Positions 27,459-34,333 of a stretch of DNA of 34,333 nt are shown here, piece after piece (position 1 is the first letter of the stretch; every line of letters begins with the position of its first letter). Source of the stretch: Sterolibacteriaceae bacterium (GTDB lineage: Bacteria > Pseudomonadota > Gammaproteobacteria > Burkholderiales > Rhodocyclaceae); NCBI GenBank assembly GCA_025360425.1, contig JANYCD010000032.1, positions 1 through 34,333 of the forward strand, given 5' to 3'. The notes beneath the pieces were generated by a model. That model ran no database searches, was not told the DNA's origin, and saw nothing but the letters and a program-made list of their open reading frames with translations. Position numbers and translations under genes: made by a program.

Positions 27459-30218
27459 TTACGCGGCCTTCTGCAGCTCAGCGGGTGCTTCGTCATCGTC
27501 GTGAATGATGACCACTCCCGCGTCGCCGTCGAGCGTGATCGTCGCACCATCCGGAATCAGCCGCAGGGCGCCCTCGATCTGCACGCCGGGCAGGCCGAAC
27601 TCGCGCGCCAGCAGCGCACCGTGGCTGATAAGACCGCCAGTTTCCAGCACGATGCCCTTGATCAGCATGAACACCGGCGTCCAGCCTGGGTCGGTGGCGT
27701 GCACGATGAGAATTTCGCCTTGCTGCACGCGCCCGATCTGCGATAGTTCCAGCACCACGCGTGCGGTGCCGGTGACTTTGCCAACGCTGGTGGTTTTGCC
27801 ACGCAGCACGCCGTCGCCCGAAAGTTCAGGCTGATCAATCGGCGCGGGGCGACCGTATTGAAGGAAGGGGGCCGGGTGCTTGGCTTTGGTATCGATGGCA
27901 ATGAAGTTCTTGCCCCGTGCATTGATCTTGGCGCGAGTGAGCTTTTTGTTCTCGGTGCCGGCCAGCACCACATAGAGCTCTTCCATGGTCAGGAAGTAAC
28001 ACTCGCGCATTTCCTTCAAACCACCGCGCTCGACGCAACGCCGACCGACTTCCTCGAAGCCGAGCTTGATGTCATAGGTGGACCAGTCCATCACCTCGCG
28101 TTCGTTGTCGCGAAACTCCATGCTGTGGTGCGAAAAGTCGATCAGGAACTTGAACAGCATCGCCTTGAAATTACCGAACTGCGGCTGCCCGGCAAGATTG
28201 TCATAGACATGCTTGATCGATACTTCCAGACGCTCACGCGTGCGATGCTCCTGGATGCGCGGGTTGGCAGTACCCATCAAGGATCGGATCACGCGCAAAT
28301 CCACCATCACATCGTCGGCGCGACGATGGAAGTAAATGTCGCGATCCGGGTGACCGCGATGGCCGCGCTCACGCACATAGTTCTTATACTTTTCCAGGAA
28401 TGCCGGGCCGTTTACGCACATCGCCGCCTTCTCTTGAAGGAAGCGCTCATCCGGGTACTTCTGGAACATCGACTTCAACTCCGGATCGCGGTGCACCGTA
28501 TCCGCCAGTTCCCATGCGGCGAATGTTTCTTCGGTGGTGATGGTTTCCTGGCGCGTACCGGTCACCAGATCCATGAAGACATTCGAGCGGTCGCCGGTGT
28601 ACCAGTTGGCGCAAATCCAGCCGATCCAACCCAGCGATTCACCCATGTACCAGAGTAGCCCGTTCCAGGGCGGATCGTAGGAGGCGATCTCGAGCCGGAC
28701 CACATCGGCGATGTGGCTCTTGAGTTCATCGTCGGTCATTGCGCCGAATTCTTCACGCGTGCGCGGGCGAGTCTTGGCGCGGTACTCGGGGTTGTTGATG
28801 TAATCGTCACGGATCGCCTTCCACCAGTTATAGCCCATGTCGGGACGGTTCTGCTCGACGCGCATGAACATCTCGATGTAGCGATTCCAGTCGAAAGGCG
28901 CGTTGAGGATTTCCTCATGCCAGGCCTTGGGCACCTTGTGCATCATGCCGGGGCGCAACTGCGGCGGGATCGACTGCTTGATGCGATCACGATCGGCTTC
29001 CGGGTTGTAGTACGAAACACCCTTGTGATAAATCCACAGACGCCGCGTGGTGTAGTCCTGCTCGGGATAACCGTAGGCATGAACGCCCAGACTGTGGCAT
29101 TGGTTGAGGCCCCAACAACGCCACGAGAACATCAGTGGCGAAATCGCGCCGGTCCACATTTCTTCGGGGAAGACGCGCGACCAGATATTGTCGTAAGGCA
29201 CCGCGTCATCGTTGCCCTGCACGCTGGCGGTAACGTCGGCGTCCCACGAAAAATCCACAGCGGTGATCGGTCGCGCCTGAAGGACATAGAACTTGCCTTC
29301 ACGATAGCCCCATTCGATATCCTGCGGAAAGTCCTCGTAGGCGGCCTGGATGCGCAAACCAATTTCGGCCAGGGCGGCGACCTGTTCGTCGTTGAAGGTA
29401 AAAGCCGCGCGTTCCACTTCGGGCGTGACCAGATCCACCGTGCCGTTGCCGGTCTGCGCATTGCGAATGATTTTGTGTTCCTTGCTGCCCAGCGTTTGGT
29501 TCAGTACCTTGAGGTTACGACTGCTGACGATGTACTCGTCGGGCGTGACGATGCCGGATACCACCGCCTCACCCAGGCCCCAGCTGGCGTTGATCATGAT
29601 CTGGTCGGTCGCAGCGTTGATCGGATTGCCGGTAAACATTACCCCGGCAACTTCGGATTCGACCATGGTCTGCACCACCACGGCGATGGATGTCTTGAAG
29701 TGGTCGAATTTGTTGGTCTTGCGGTAGAACACTGCCCGCGAGGTCCACATCGATGCCCAGCAGCGCTTGACGGCGTCGATCAGATTGCCATTTCCCTTGA
29801 TATCAAGGTAGGTGTCGTGGAGCCCGGCGAATGACGCGCCTTCGAGATCCTCCGCCGTGCCGGACGAACGAACGGCCACGTAGGAGTCCGCCCCCAGCGT
29901 TGCATAAGAGCGTTCGATTTCGGCCGCCAGAGGACCCGGCATCGGCGTCTCCACGATCCACTTGCGGATTTGCGTGACGCACACTTCGAGTTCATCGGCA
30001 TTGTTGTAGTTGACTCTGGCCAACACGTCGGAAATCCGCTTTCTCAAACCGTCATTGCTTTCAACGTGCGCCGAATAGGCCGTTGTGCCGACCACATATC
30101 CGGGCGGCACGACAAAACCAGCTTGCGTCAGCCTGCCAAGATTCGCACCTTTTCCGCCCACCCGCGACAGGTCGGTGGCATCGGCATCGTTGAACCAAAC
30201 AACGTTTTGTTCATTCAT
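27459..30218 (-). CDS. Rifampicin-phosphotransferase-like ATP-dependent phosphohistidine enzyme, substrate unknown
   Basis: This is a 919-residue cytoplasmic enzyme. The N-terminal ATP-grasp (PPDK_N) domain, about residues 1-330, has VGGKGANLGRL, VAVRSSGTAEDLEGASFAG and the NASWGLGEAVVSG motif. A long middle domain of about 400 residues has no family motif I recognise. The C-terminal swivelling domain carries the phosphorylatable His866 in GGLISHGALLARE. There is no C-terminal PEP/pyruvate TIM barrel, so it is not PEP synthase or PPDK; the order matches rifampicin phosphotransferase, which moves the beta-phosphate of ATP to a hydroxyl and releases AMP and phosphate. The start at 30218 has AAGGAG 8 nt upstream. 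It is divergent from a TetR gene. The acceptor is probably an alcohol or phenol; identity unknown. Confidence 0.88.
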   Translation of the reverse strand: MNEQNVVWFNDADATDLSRVGGKGANLGRLTQAGFVVPPGYVVGTTAYSAHVESNDGLRKRISDVLARVNYNNADELEVCVTQIRKWIVETPMPGPLAAEIERSYATLGADSYVAVRSSGTAEDLEGASFAGLHDTYLDIKGNGNLIDAVKRCWASMWTSRAVFYRKTNKFDHFKTSIAVVVQTMVESEVAGVMFTGNPINAATDQIMINASWGLGEAVVSGIVTPDEYIVSSRNLKVLNQTLGSKEHKIIRNAQTGNGTVDLVTPEVERAAFTFNDEQVAALAEIGLRIQAAYEDFPQDIEWGYREGKFYVLQARPITAVDFSWDADVTASVQGNDDAVPYDNIWSRVFPEEMWTGAISPLMFSWRCWGLNQCHSLGVHAYGYPEQDYTTRRLWIYHKGVSYYNPEADRDRIKQSIPPQLRPGMMHKVPKAWHEEILNAPFDWNRYIEMFMRVEQNRPDMGYNWWKAIRDDYINNPEYRAKTRPRTREEFGAMTDDELKSHIADVVRLEIASYDPPWNGLLWYMGESLGWIGWICANWYTGDRSNVFMDLVTGTRQETITTEETFAAWELADTVHRDPELKSMFQKYPDERFLQEKAAMCVNGPAFLEKYKNYVRERGHRGHPDRDIYFHRRADDVMVDLRVIRSLMGTANPRIQEHRTRERLEVSIKHVYDNLAGQPQFGNFKAMLFKFLIDFSHHSMEFRDNEREVMDWSTYDIKLGFEEVGRRCVERGGLKEMRECYFLTMEELYVVLAGTENKKLTRAKINARGKNFIAIDTKAKHPAPFLQYGRPAPIDQPELSGDGVLRGKTTSVGKVTGTARVVLELSQIGRVQQGEILIVHATDPGWTPVFMLIKGIVLETGGLISHGALLAREFGLPGVQIEGALRLIPDGATITLDGDAGVVIIHDDDEAPAELQKAA

Positions 30219-30480
30219 TTTGTCTTCTCCTTGCAAACTGTTAAAGGCAGCCTTTGCTTCACTAGTTTCTTTATTTAGCCGCACCCGGGATATAATTTAT
30301 AGCATGCTATAAAATGAGAGCATGAACTAATTATTTGCGTTCGTCAACTACGTTTCTGTGGGCCGGAACAAACGTGAAAGAGGGAATATAGAAGAGAAGT
30401 GGCCGGAGCCGAAGGACCCAATTATTTGACCTATACTTGCAGCATGACCGGTACATCTCCGGTTTTTCTCTCAATGCAAA
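30219..30480. promoter_or_regulatory. Divergent promoter region with a perfect 18-bp palindrome
   Basis: TTTATAGCATGCTATAAA at 30296-30313 is a perfect palindrome, the expected form of a TetR-family operator. TATAAT on the plus strand (30291-30296) and TATAAA on the minus strand overlap it, so one bound repressor could shut both the phosphotransferase and the regulator. Nearer the regulator, TTGACC at 30426 and a short inverted repeat ACCGG/CCGGT (30447-30463) may be a second promoter element. No gene is seen here. Confidence 0.65.
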
Positions 30481-31152
30481 ATGTCTCTACGTGAAAAACA
30501 AACTGCGGCGCGACGGCGGCAGATGCTGGATGCAGCCGAGCTGCTGATTCGCCAAAGCGGTGGCACTGATTTTTCCATGCGCGCACTTGCCAGTGCTGCT
30601 GAAGTCAGCCCGGCGACGCCCTACAATTTTTTTGGTTCCAAGGAAGGACTGCTTTTCGAGCTGCTGACGCGCAGCCTGAGGTCTTTCCTGAAGGAAGCGC
30701 TGATCTATTCTTCGGCAGACCCGATCGAGCAAGTGATCGAAGCGGCGGAAAACGCCGTTGACATCCTGCTGCGGGATCCCGCATTTCTACGTCCCCTTTA
30801 TCAAGTGTTACTCGGCCTGACCGATCCGATCCACCACCCGAAATTTCTCAAGGATGCATTCGTGTTTTATCGAACGACCTTGAATGGCGCCATGGAACAC
30901 AAACTGCTGGCCAATGAACAGGACCGGACCGCCCTCGCCTGTTCGCTCATGGCGCATTTCATGGGCGTGCTGGATCTATGGGTACACGAAGACATCCATG
31001 ATGACTGGTTCCGCGCCCAGATTGCCTACGGATTCATTCATTCACTCTGGCCGATTGCGCGCGGAAAAAGCCTGAAGATCCTGCGAAAGAGATATGCCGA
31101 TGCGAAAAAGGTGCTTTCCAATCGACGGATGCAACCATCGTTTATCGGATGA
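30481..31152 (+). CDS. TetR-family transcriptional regulator
   Basis: This is a 223-residue regulator. The N-terminal helix-turn-helix is typical: AAELLIRQSGGTDFSMRALA then EVSPATPYNFFGSKEGLLFELL, about residues 18-60. The rest is a helical ligand-binding domain. The ATG at 30481 has no good ribosome-binding site. It is divergent from the phosphotransferase gene, with a palindromic site between them, so it probably controls that gene and itself, and perhaps the racemase-thiolase genes downstream. Its ligand is unknown; a hydrophobic substrate or an acyl-CoA would fit the neighbours. Confidence 0.92.
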   Translation: MSLREKQTAARRRQMLDAAELLIRQSGGTDFSMRALASAAEVSPATPYNFFGSKEGLLFELLTRSLRSFLKEALIYSSADPIEQVIEAAENAVDILLRDPAFLRPLYQVLLGLTDPIHHPKFLKDAFVFYRTTLNGAMEHKLLANEQDRTALACSLMAHFMGVLDLWVHEDIHDDWFRAQIAYGFIHSLWPIARGKSLKILRKRYADAKKVLSNRRMQPSFIG

Positions 31153-31227
31153 CTCCGATTGCGAAGTCGGAATGCTTCTGCTGAAACGCAACTTTGTTCC
31201 AGCCTCATAGCTGATCGTGGAACTACC

Positions 31228-31557
31228 TTACAGCTCATACCCTTCCAGGGCCTTGGCAGCAGCTTCAGGATCAGCAGGCTGCTGCAAGCCGGCACGATTG
31301 ATGCAGGGCCGCAGAATATGAATGTAACTGTCTACTCTGCCCGGAAGAATTTTAAAGCGGAGTTCCCACAGGCATCCGCATCCACCTTCGAATCCCAAAG
31401 CATGAACCGAAGTCTTGACTGGTGATGCTGCTTCACCCGGGACGACATCAATCAGCGTCCATGATCCGATCTGGTTCTGGTCGTGAGTGCACAAAGGGCA
31501 AACGATGCGGCTCGAACCGGATGCAGCAATATCGCGAAATCCAACAGTGGTCAACAT
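31228..31557 (-). CDS. Small Cys-containing protein of unknown function, downstream of DUF35 gene
   Basis: This is a 109-residue protein I do not recognise. It has CPLC at residues 20-23 and CGC at 60-62, spaced as a possible zinc- or metal-binding pair, and mixed strand/helix content without membrane segments. The ATG at 31557 is supported by GGGGAG 6 nt upstream, and it lies 18 nt after the DUF35 gene on the same strand. Both points suggest a real third partner of the thiolase-DUF35 pair. An in-frame TTG two codons earlier is less likely. The stop at 31228 is convergent with the TetR gene, 75 nt away, with no clear terminator. Confidence 0.62.
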   Translation of the reverse strand: MLTTVGFRDIAASGSSRIVCPLCTHDQNQIGSWTLIDVVPGEAASPVKTSVHALGFEGGCGCLWELRFKILPGRVDSYIHILRPCINRAGLQQPADPEAAAKALEGYEL

Positions 31558-31575
31558 GGGCAACTCCCCTGATAA

Positions 31576-31998
31576 CTATGCCGGCACCGCAGCCAGCAAA
31601 GGACCATCGCCATAAAGCAGCACGACCATGCACATCGCCATCCCGGGTTTGAAGTCATGCCCTTCTCTTGGCACCAGCCGCACTGCGATGCGCAATCCCA
31701 AGTTCAAATCAACGATCCCCACTTCGTAAGGCAACTCCGCAGCGAACATCGCCGGACCAGCGTGGATACGGGTCCATGTGTACAGAACACCTTGTGGATC
31801 AATTTCAATCCACTCGACCTGATCGGTCCAGCAATGTGGACAAATCGGCTTGGGTGGATAAGTGAGCTTGGCGCAGCTACAGCAGCGAGTGGTTTGCAGA
31901 TGTCCTTCCCCAAGCGCCAGCCAATAGGGTTCCGTAAATGCAGTGGTGCGTGGTGGATAGGCGCGTGCACTATCGACCTTGATAATTTCCAGCGTCAT
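31576..31998 (-). CDS. DUF35 (ChsH2/OB-fold plus zinc-ribbon) acyl-CoA-associated protein
   Basis: This is a 140-residue DUF35-family protein. The rubredoxin-like zinc ribbon has Cys39/Cys42 and Cys53/Cys56 (CCSCAKLTYPPKPICPHC, residues 39-56). An OB-fold follows from about residue 65. DUF35 proteins partner thiolase-fold enzymes and bind the CoA part of the substrate; in steroid side-chain degradation the DUF35 domain of ChsH2 is required by the aldolase Ltp2. Its ATG overlaps the thiolase stop by 4 nt, so the two are made together. No hydratase domain is fused here, unlike ChsH2. Confidence 0.92.
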   Translation of the reverse strand: MTLEIIKVDSARAYPPRTTAFTEPYWLALGEGHLQTTRCCSCAKLTYPPKPICPHCWTDQVEWIEIDPQGVLYTWTRIHAGPAMFAAELPYEVGIVDLNLGLRIAVRLVPREGHDFKPGMAMCMVVLLYGDGPLLAAVPA

Positions 31999-33185
31999 CG
32001 CCTGGCCTCCAGAATGTGCACCAGAGCAGCGTTGTAATTGCCCAATTCGTTGCTGGTCAGCGCGAGCTCGGCATTCGCCACCTGGCGCTGGCCGGCGCGT
32101 CCGCGCAACTGGTCCGCCACCTCTACGAAGTTATAGAGCGGTGTGGCATACGAAGGATGTCCGCGCGAAGTCAGCCCGCCCGAGGTGGATACCGGAATCC
32201 TGCCCCCCAGACGCGTCTCCCCTTCCTGCGCGGCACGCGCACCGCCGCCGCGCGGCGCAAGACCGAGGGCCTCGCTCACCAGCACTTCGACGATGGTGCA
32301 CGGTGCATACAGTTCGGCGAAATCGAGATCGGCGGCGGTGATGCCGGCCGCCTTGTAGGCGGTATTGGCCGCAGTCTCGGCGGCGATGAAACGGATCATG
32401 TCGTTGGGTACCTCGTTGATCTGGTGCGCACCTTCATGGAAAAAACCGCGGCCGCGAATCAACACATAAGGTCGACCGAGTGCCTTGGCGCGCTCTTCCG
32501 AAGCGATGACCAGACAGGCCGCACCATCGCCGCGCGGCGGAACTTCATACAGGCCCAGGGGTTCAACAATGGGACGTTGCGCCATCACTTCTTCGAGCGT
32601 GATCAACGTGCGGTATTGCGCCAGTGGATTCATGCTGGCGTGGTAACGATTTTTTACCGCAACGCTGGCCAGTTGTTCGCGCGTGACGCCGTACTCGTGC
32701 ATGTAACGCATGGCATCCATCGCATACCAGGAGATCGGCGTGAACCCGGCCGGCGAATGGAAATCGACATCGCCGGTGGCGCGCACGCTGTTCTCCATGT
32801 GCTCGGCGGCGGTGACCGACATTTCCATGTTCACGCCCAGTGCAAGCGCGACGTCGGAGCGGCCGAGCAGGATTTCGTCGACCGCCTTGTCGAAGGCCAG
32901 CGCCGCGGTCATGCCGTTGCCCATGGTCTCCATGACGATGCCCGAGCACGGTAGCCGCAGGTAGTTGGCCATGAAGGTACTGAAGTATTTTTGCTTGGTG
33001 TAGGGCCGGGGATGGGCGACGACGATGGAATTGACTTCATGCTTGTCGACGCCGGCATCGGTCATGGCTTCGACCACCAGCTTGGCGACCATCTCGTGCT
33101 CGACCACCTGGATCGGATCCTCAACCTTGCGCTGGTATTTCCGTACCGGAATCGCGGCGGTACCGATGATCGCTGCATTGCGCAT
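31995..33185 (-). CDS. Thiolase-superfamily protein lacking the catalytic Cys (Ltp2/SCP2-like, probable aldolase)
   Basis: This is a 396-residue protein of the SCP2-thiolase branch. The region that should hold the nucleophilic Cys (N-C-x-T/S-G) reads METMGNGM at 85-92, with Met or Gly where Cys belongs. The second motif usually GHPxGATG reads RGHPSYATP, with Tyr346 in place of the small residue; a further Tyr293 lies in ELYAPCTIVE. Ltp2, the steroid side-chain aldolase, is a thiolase-fold enzyme that lost the Cys and uses tyrosines at about these positions, so a retro-aldol or aldol reaction on an acyl-CoA is more likely than thiolysis. It follows the racemase-like gene by 2 nt and overlaps the DUF35 gene. 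The exact substrate is unknown. Confidence 0.88.
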   Translation of the reverse strand: MRNAAIIGTAAIPVRKYQRKVEDPIQVVEHEMVAKLVVEAMTDAGVDKHEVNSIVVAHPRPYTKQKYFSTFMANYLRLPCSGIVMETMGNGMTAALAFDKAVDEILLGRSDVALALGVNMEMSVTAAEHMENSVRATGDVDFHSPAGFTPISWYAMDAMRYMHEYGVTREQLASVAVKNRYHASMNPLAQYRTLITLEEVMAQRPIVEPLGLYEVPPRGDGAACLVIASEERAKALGRPYVLIRGRGFFHEGAHQINEVPNDMIRFIAAETAANTAYKAAGITAADLDFAELYAPCTIVEVLVSEALGLAPRGGGARAAQEGETRLGGRIPVSTSGGLTSRGHPSYATPLYNFVEVADQLRGRAGQRQVANAELALTSNELGNYNAALVHILEARR

Positions 33186-33187
33186 CT

Positions 33188-34330
33188 TCAGGTCACTCCG
33201 TAGTGTGGGTCGTTCTGCGCTTCGCCCAATTCGGGATAGCGTAGCGCATGGCCTGCATCGACGCGAAACATATCGGCGATCGGCACCGGCAAGGCCGGCA
33301 TCGAACGTCCTGCGCCGTCTTCGATACGGTACGCGAACAAACCGCGGGCGGTGAAATGCGGGTTCTTCACTGCTTCATCAAGCGTACGCACAAAGTTGAC
33401 GCACGCGTCGAGACCGGCAAAACGCGCCTCCCAATCTGCGGCATCACGCGTACGCACGATGTCGGTGATGGCGCGACGAATGCCTTGCGGGTCGACCGAA
33501 TCATCGATCAGATGCGGTGCACCGAGAACACCGAGGAAGTTCTTCCAGAACTTGTCTTCCAGCGGTGCCGCTGCCATGAAGCGATCGTCGCGGGTGCGGT
33601 AGATCTGGTAGCGCGGCGAGCCGCCCGTCACCAGATCGCTCCCTGGTCGCGGCCATTGCCCGGCGACGAAACCGTTGCCCAACCCCCAGTACATGGTAGT
33701 GAACAAACTATCGGCCATGGCGATGTCGAGGCAGCACCCTCCCCCGCCATCATCGCGGCGGCGCAGCGCCAGCAGAATGTTGATGAGCGCCGGATAGGTG
33801 CCACCGGCAATGTCTCCAATCAGGGCCGGCGGCAATTGCGGATTGCCCTGTTCGTCGGCGGTTTGGGAAAGAAGGCCGGCTTCAGCGGCAAAATTGAGGT
33901 CGTGTGCCGCAGTGTGCGCCAACGGTCCACTCTGTCCGTAACCGGTAATTGAGCAATAAATCAGGTTCGGCTTCACCACGCGCAACTGCTCGTAGCCCAG
34001 CCCAAGCTTTTTCATCACGCCGGGACGGAATTGCTCGATCACCACATCGGCGGTGCGCACCAGTTGCAGCGCGTGTGCGATACCTTCAGGCCTTGTCAGA
34101 TCAATCGCCAGGGAACGCTTGCCGCGGTTGAGGATTGCGAAATTGATCGCTTCATCACCAAAGCGCGGGACGTAGGAACGCATCATGTCGCCGCTGCCCG
34201 GTTTTTCGATCTTGATAACTTCAGCGCCTGCTTCGGCCAGCATCAATGTACACATCGGACCTGGCAGCAGGGTGCTGAAGTCCAGCACACGGATGCCGGC
34301 CAGAGGCTGCCTTGCGCCGTCCTGCGTCAT
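33188..34330 (-). CDS. CaiB/BaiF family protein, probable alpha-methylacyl-CoA racemase
   Basis: This is a 380-residue class III CoA-transferase superfamily protein. The CoA-binding start (GIRVLDFSTLLPGPMCTLMLAEAGAEVIKIEKP, residues 12-44, quoted as end points GIRVLDF and IEKP) is complete. His143-Asp144 in AAHDLNFAAEAG and Asp173 in IGDIAGGT lie 30 residues apart, exactly as the catalytic His126 and Asp156 of mycobacterial alpha-methylacyl-CoA racemase. That favours a racemase that interconverts 2R- and 2S-methylacyl-CoAs, needed for beta-oxidation of isoprenoid and sterol side chains; a CoA-transferase is the alternative. The gene begins 3 nt from the window edge; MTQDGARQPLAGIRV is a plausible true start but its ribosome-binding site is outside. 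Confidence 0.87.
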   Translation of the reverse strand: MTQDGARQPLAGIRVLDFSTLLPGPMCTLMLAEAGAEVIKIEKPGSGDMMRSYVPRFGDEAINFAILNRGKRSLAIDLTRPEGIAHALQLVRTADVVIEQFRPGVMKKLGLGYEQLRVVKPNLIYCSITGYGQSGPLAHTAAHDLNFAAEAGLLSQTADEQGNPQLPPALIGDIAGGTYPALINILLALRRRDDGGGGCCLDIAMADSLFTTMYWGLGNGFVAGQWPRPGSDLVTGGSPRYQIYRTRDDRFMAAAPLEDKFWKNFLGVLGAPHLIDDSVDPQGIRRAITDIVRTRDAADWEARFAGLDACVNFVRTLDEAVKNPHFTARGLFAYRIEDGAGRSMPALPVPIADMFRVDAGHALRYPELGEAQNDPHYGVT

Positions 34331-34333
34331 CAG

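Noticed and set aside
27459-30218. Phosphoenolpyruvate synthase or pyruvate phosphate dikinase
   Set aside because: The phosphohistidine domain is at the C terminus and no PEP/pyruvate-binding barrel follows it; the domain order is that of rifampicin phosphotransferase.
31159-31425. Plus-strand open frame after the TetR gene
   Set aside because: It has no ribosome-binding site or family resemblance and is antisense to the better supported 109-residue gene.

Overview
The window looks like chromosomal DNA of a GC-rich betaproteobacterium. The housekeeping genes (mutS, lexA, etfBA, dapC/dapD/dapE, prmB, a pilU-type ATPase) and the lexA-imuA-imuB-dnaE2 mutasome layout fit that class. The accessory genes fit a lineage that degrades hydrophobic, methyl-branched or steroid/isoprenoid-like compounds, such as relatives of Sterolibacterium or Denitratisoma. 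That placement is inferred from gene content only. I see no rRNA, tRNA, CRISPR array, complete insertion sequence or prophage.

Layout. (1) 41-6536, minus strand: a probable six-gene oxidation operon. In transcription order it holds a CYP153-like cytochrome P450, a putidaredoxin-type [2Fe-2S] ferredoxin, an APH-fold kinase, a small helical protein, a beta-rich protein of unknown function, and a secreted quinohaemoprotein dehydrogenase. (2) 6732-10252, plus strand: mutS, apparently leaderless, overlapping a secreted metallophosphoesterase. (3) 10246-17190, minus strand: an SOS mutagenesis cassette led by a perfect LexA box and running lexA-imuA-imuB, then dnaE2. A vapBC toxin-antitoxin pair and the decayed start of an SMC/DUF3584-like ATPase gene separate imuB from dnaE2. 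(4) 17234-18998, minus: a LysR regulator overlapping a DODA-type dioxygenase. (5) 19257-20981, minus: etfB-etfA, closed by a strong hairpin. (6) 21145-22023, minus: an EamA transporter, divergent from (7) 22063-27337, plus: dapC-dapD-pilU-dapE-prmB, ending at a bidirectional terminator. (8) 27459-30218, minus: a rifampicin-phosphotransferase-like, ATP-dependent phosphohistidine enzyme, divergent from a TetR regulator with a perfect 18-bp palindrome between them. (9) 31228-34330, minus: an alpha-methylacyl-CoA racemase-like protein, a thiolase-fold protein without the nucleophilic cysteine, a DUF35 protein and a small Cys-rich protein.

How the genes may work together. The P450 and ferredoxin could hydroxylate an alkyl or isoprenoid chain. 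The quinohaemoprotein could oxidise the alcohol in the periplasm. The APH-fold kinase and/or the rifampicin-phosphotransferase-like enzyme could phosphorylate a hydroxyl. The racemase, the aldolase-like thiolase and DUF35 proteins could process methyl-branched acyl-CoAs, with EtfAB taking electrons from acyl-CoA dehydrogenases encoded elsewhere. The individual family calls are mostly solid; the joint pathway is a hypothesis. The most unusual points are the Cys-less thiolase plus DUF35 pair, the phosphotransferase with unknown substrate, and the toxin-antitoxin pair inside the SOS mutasome.
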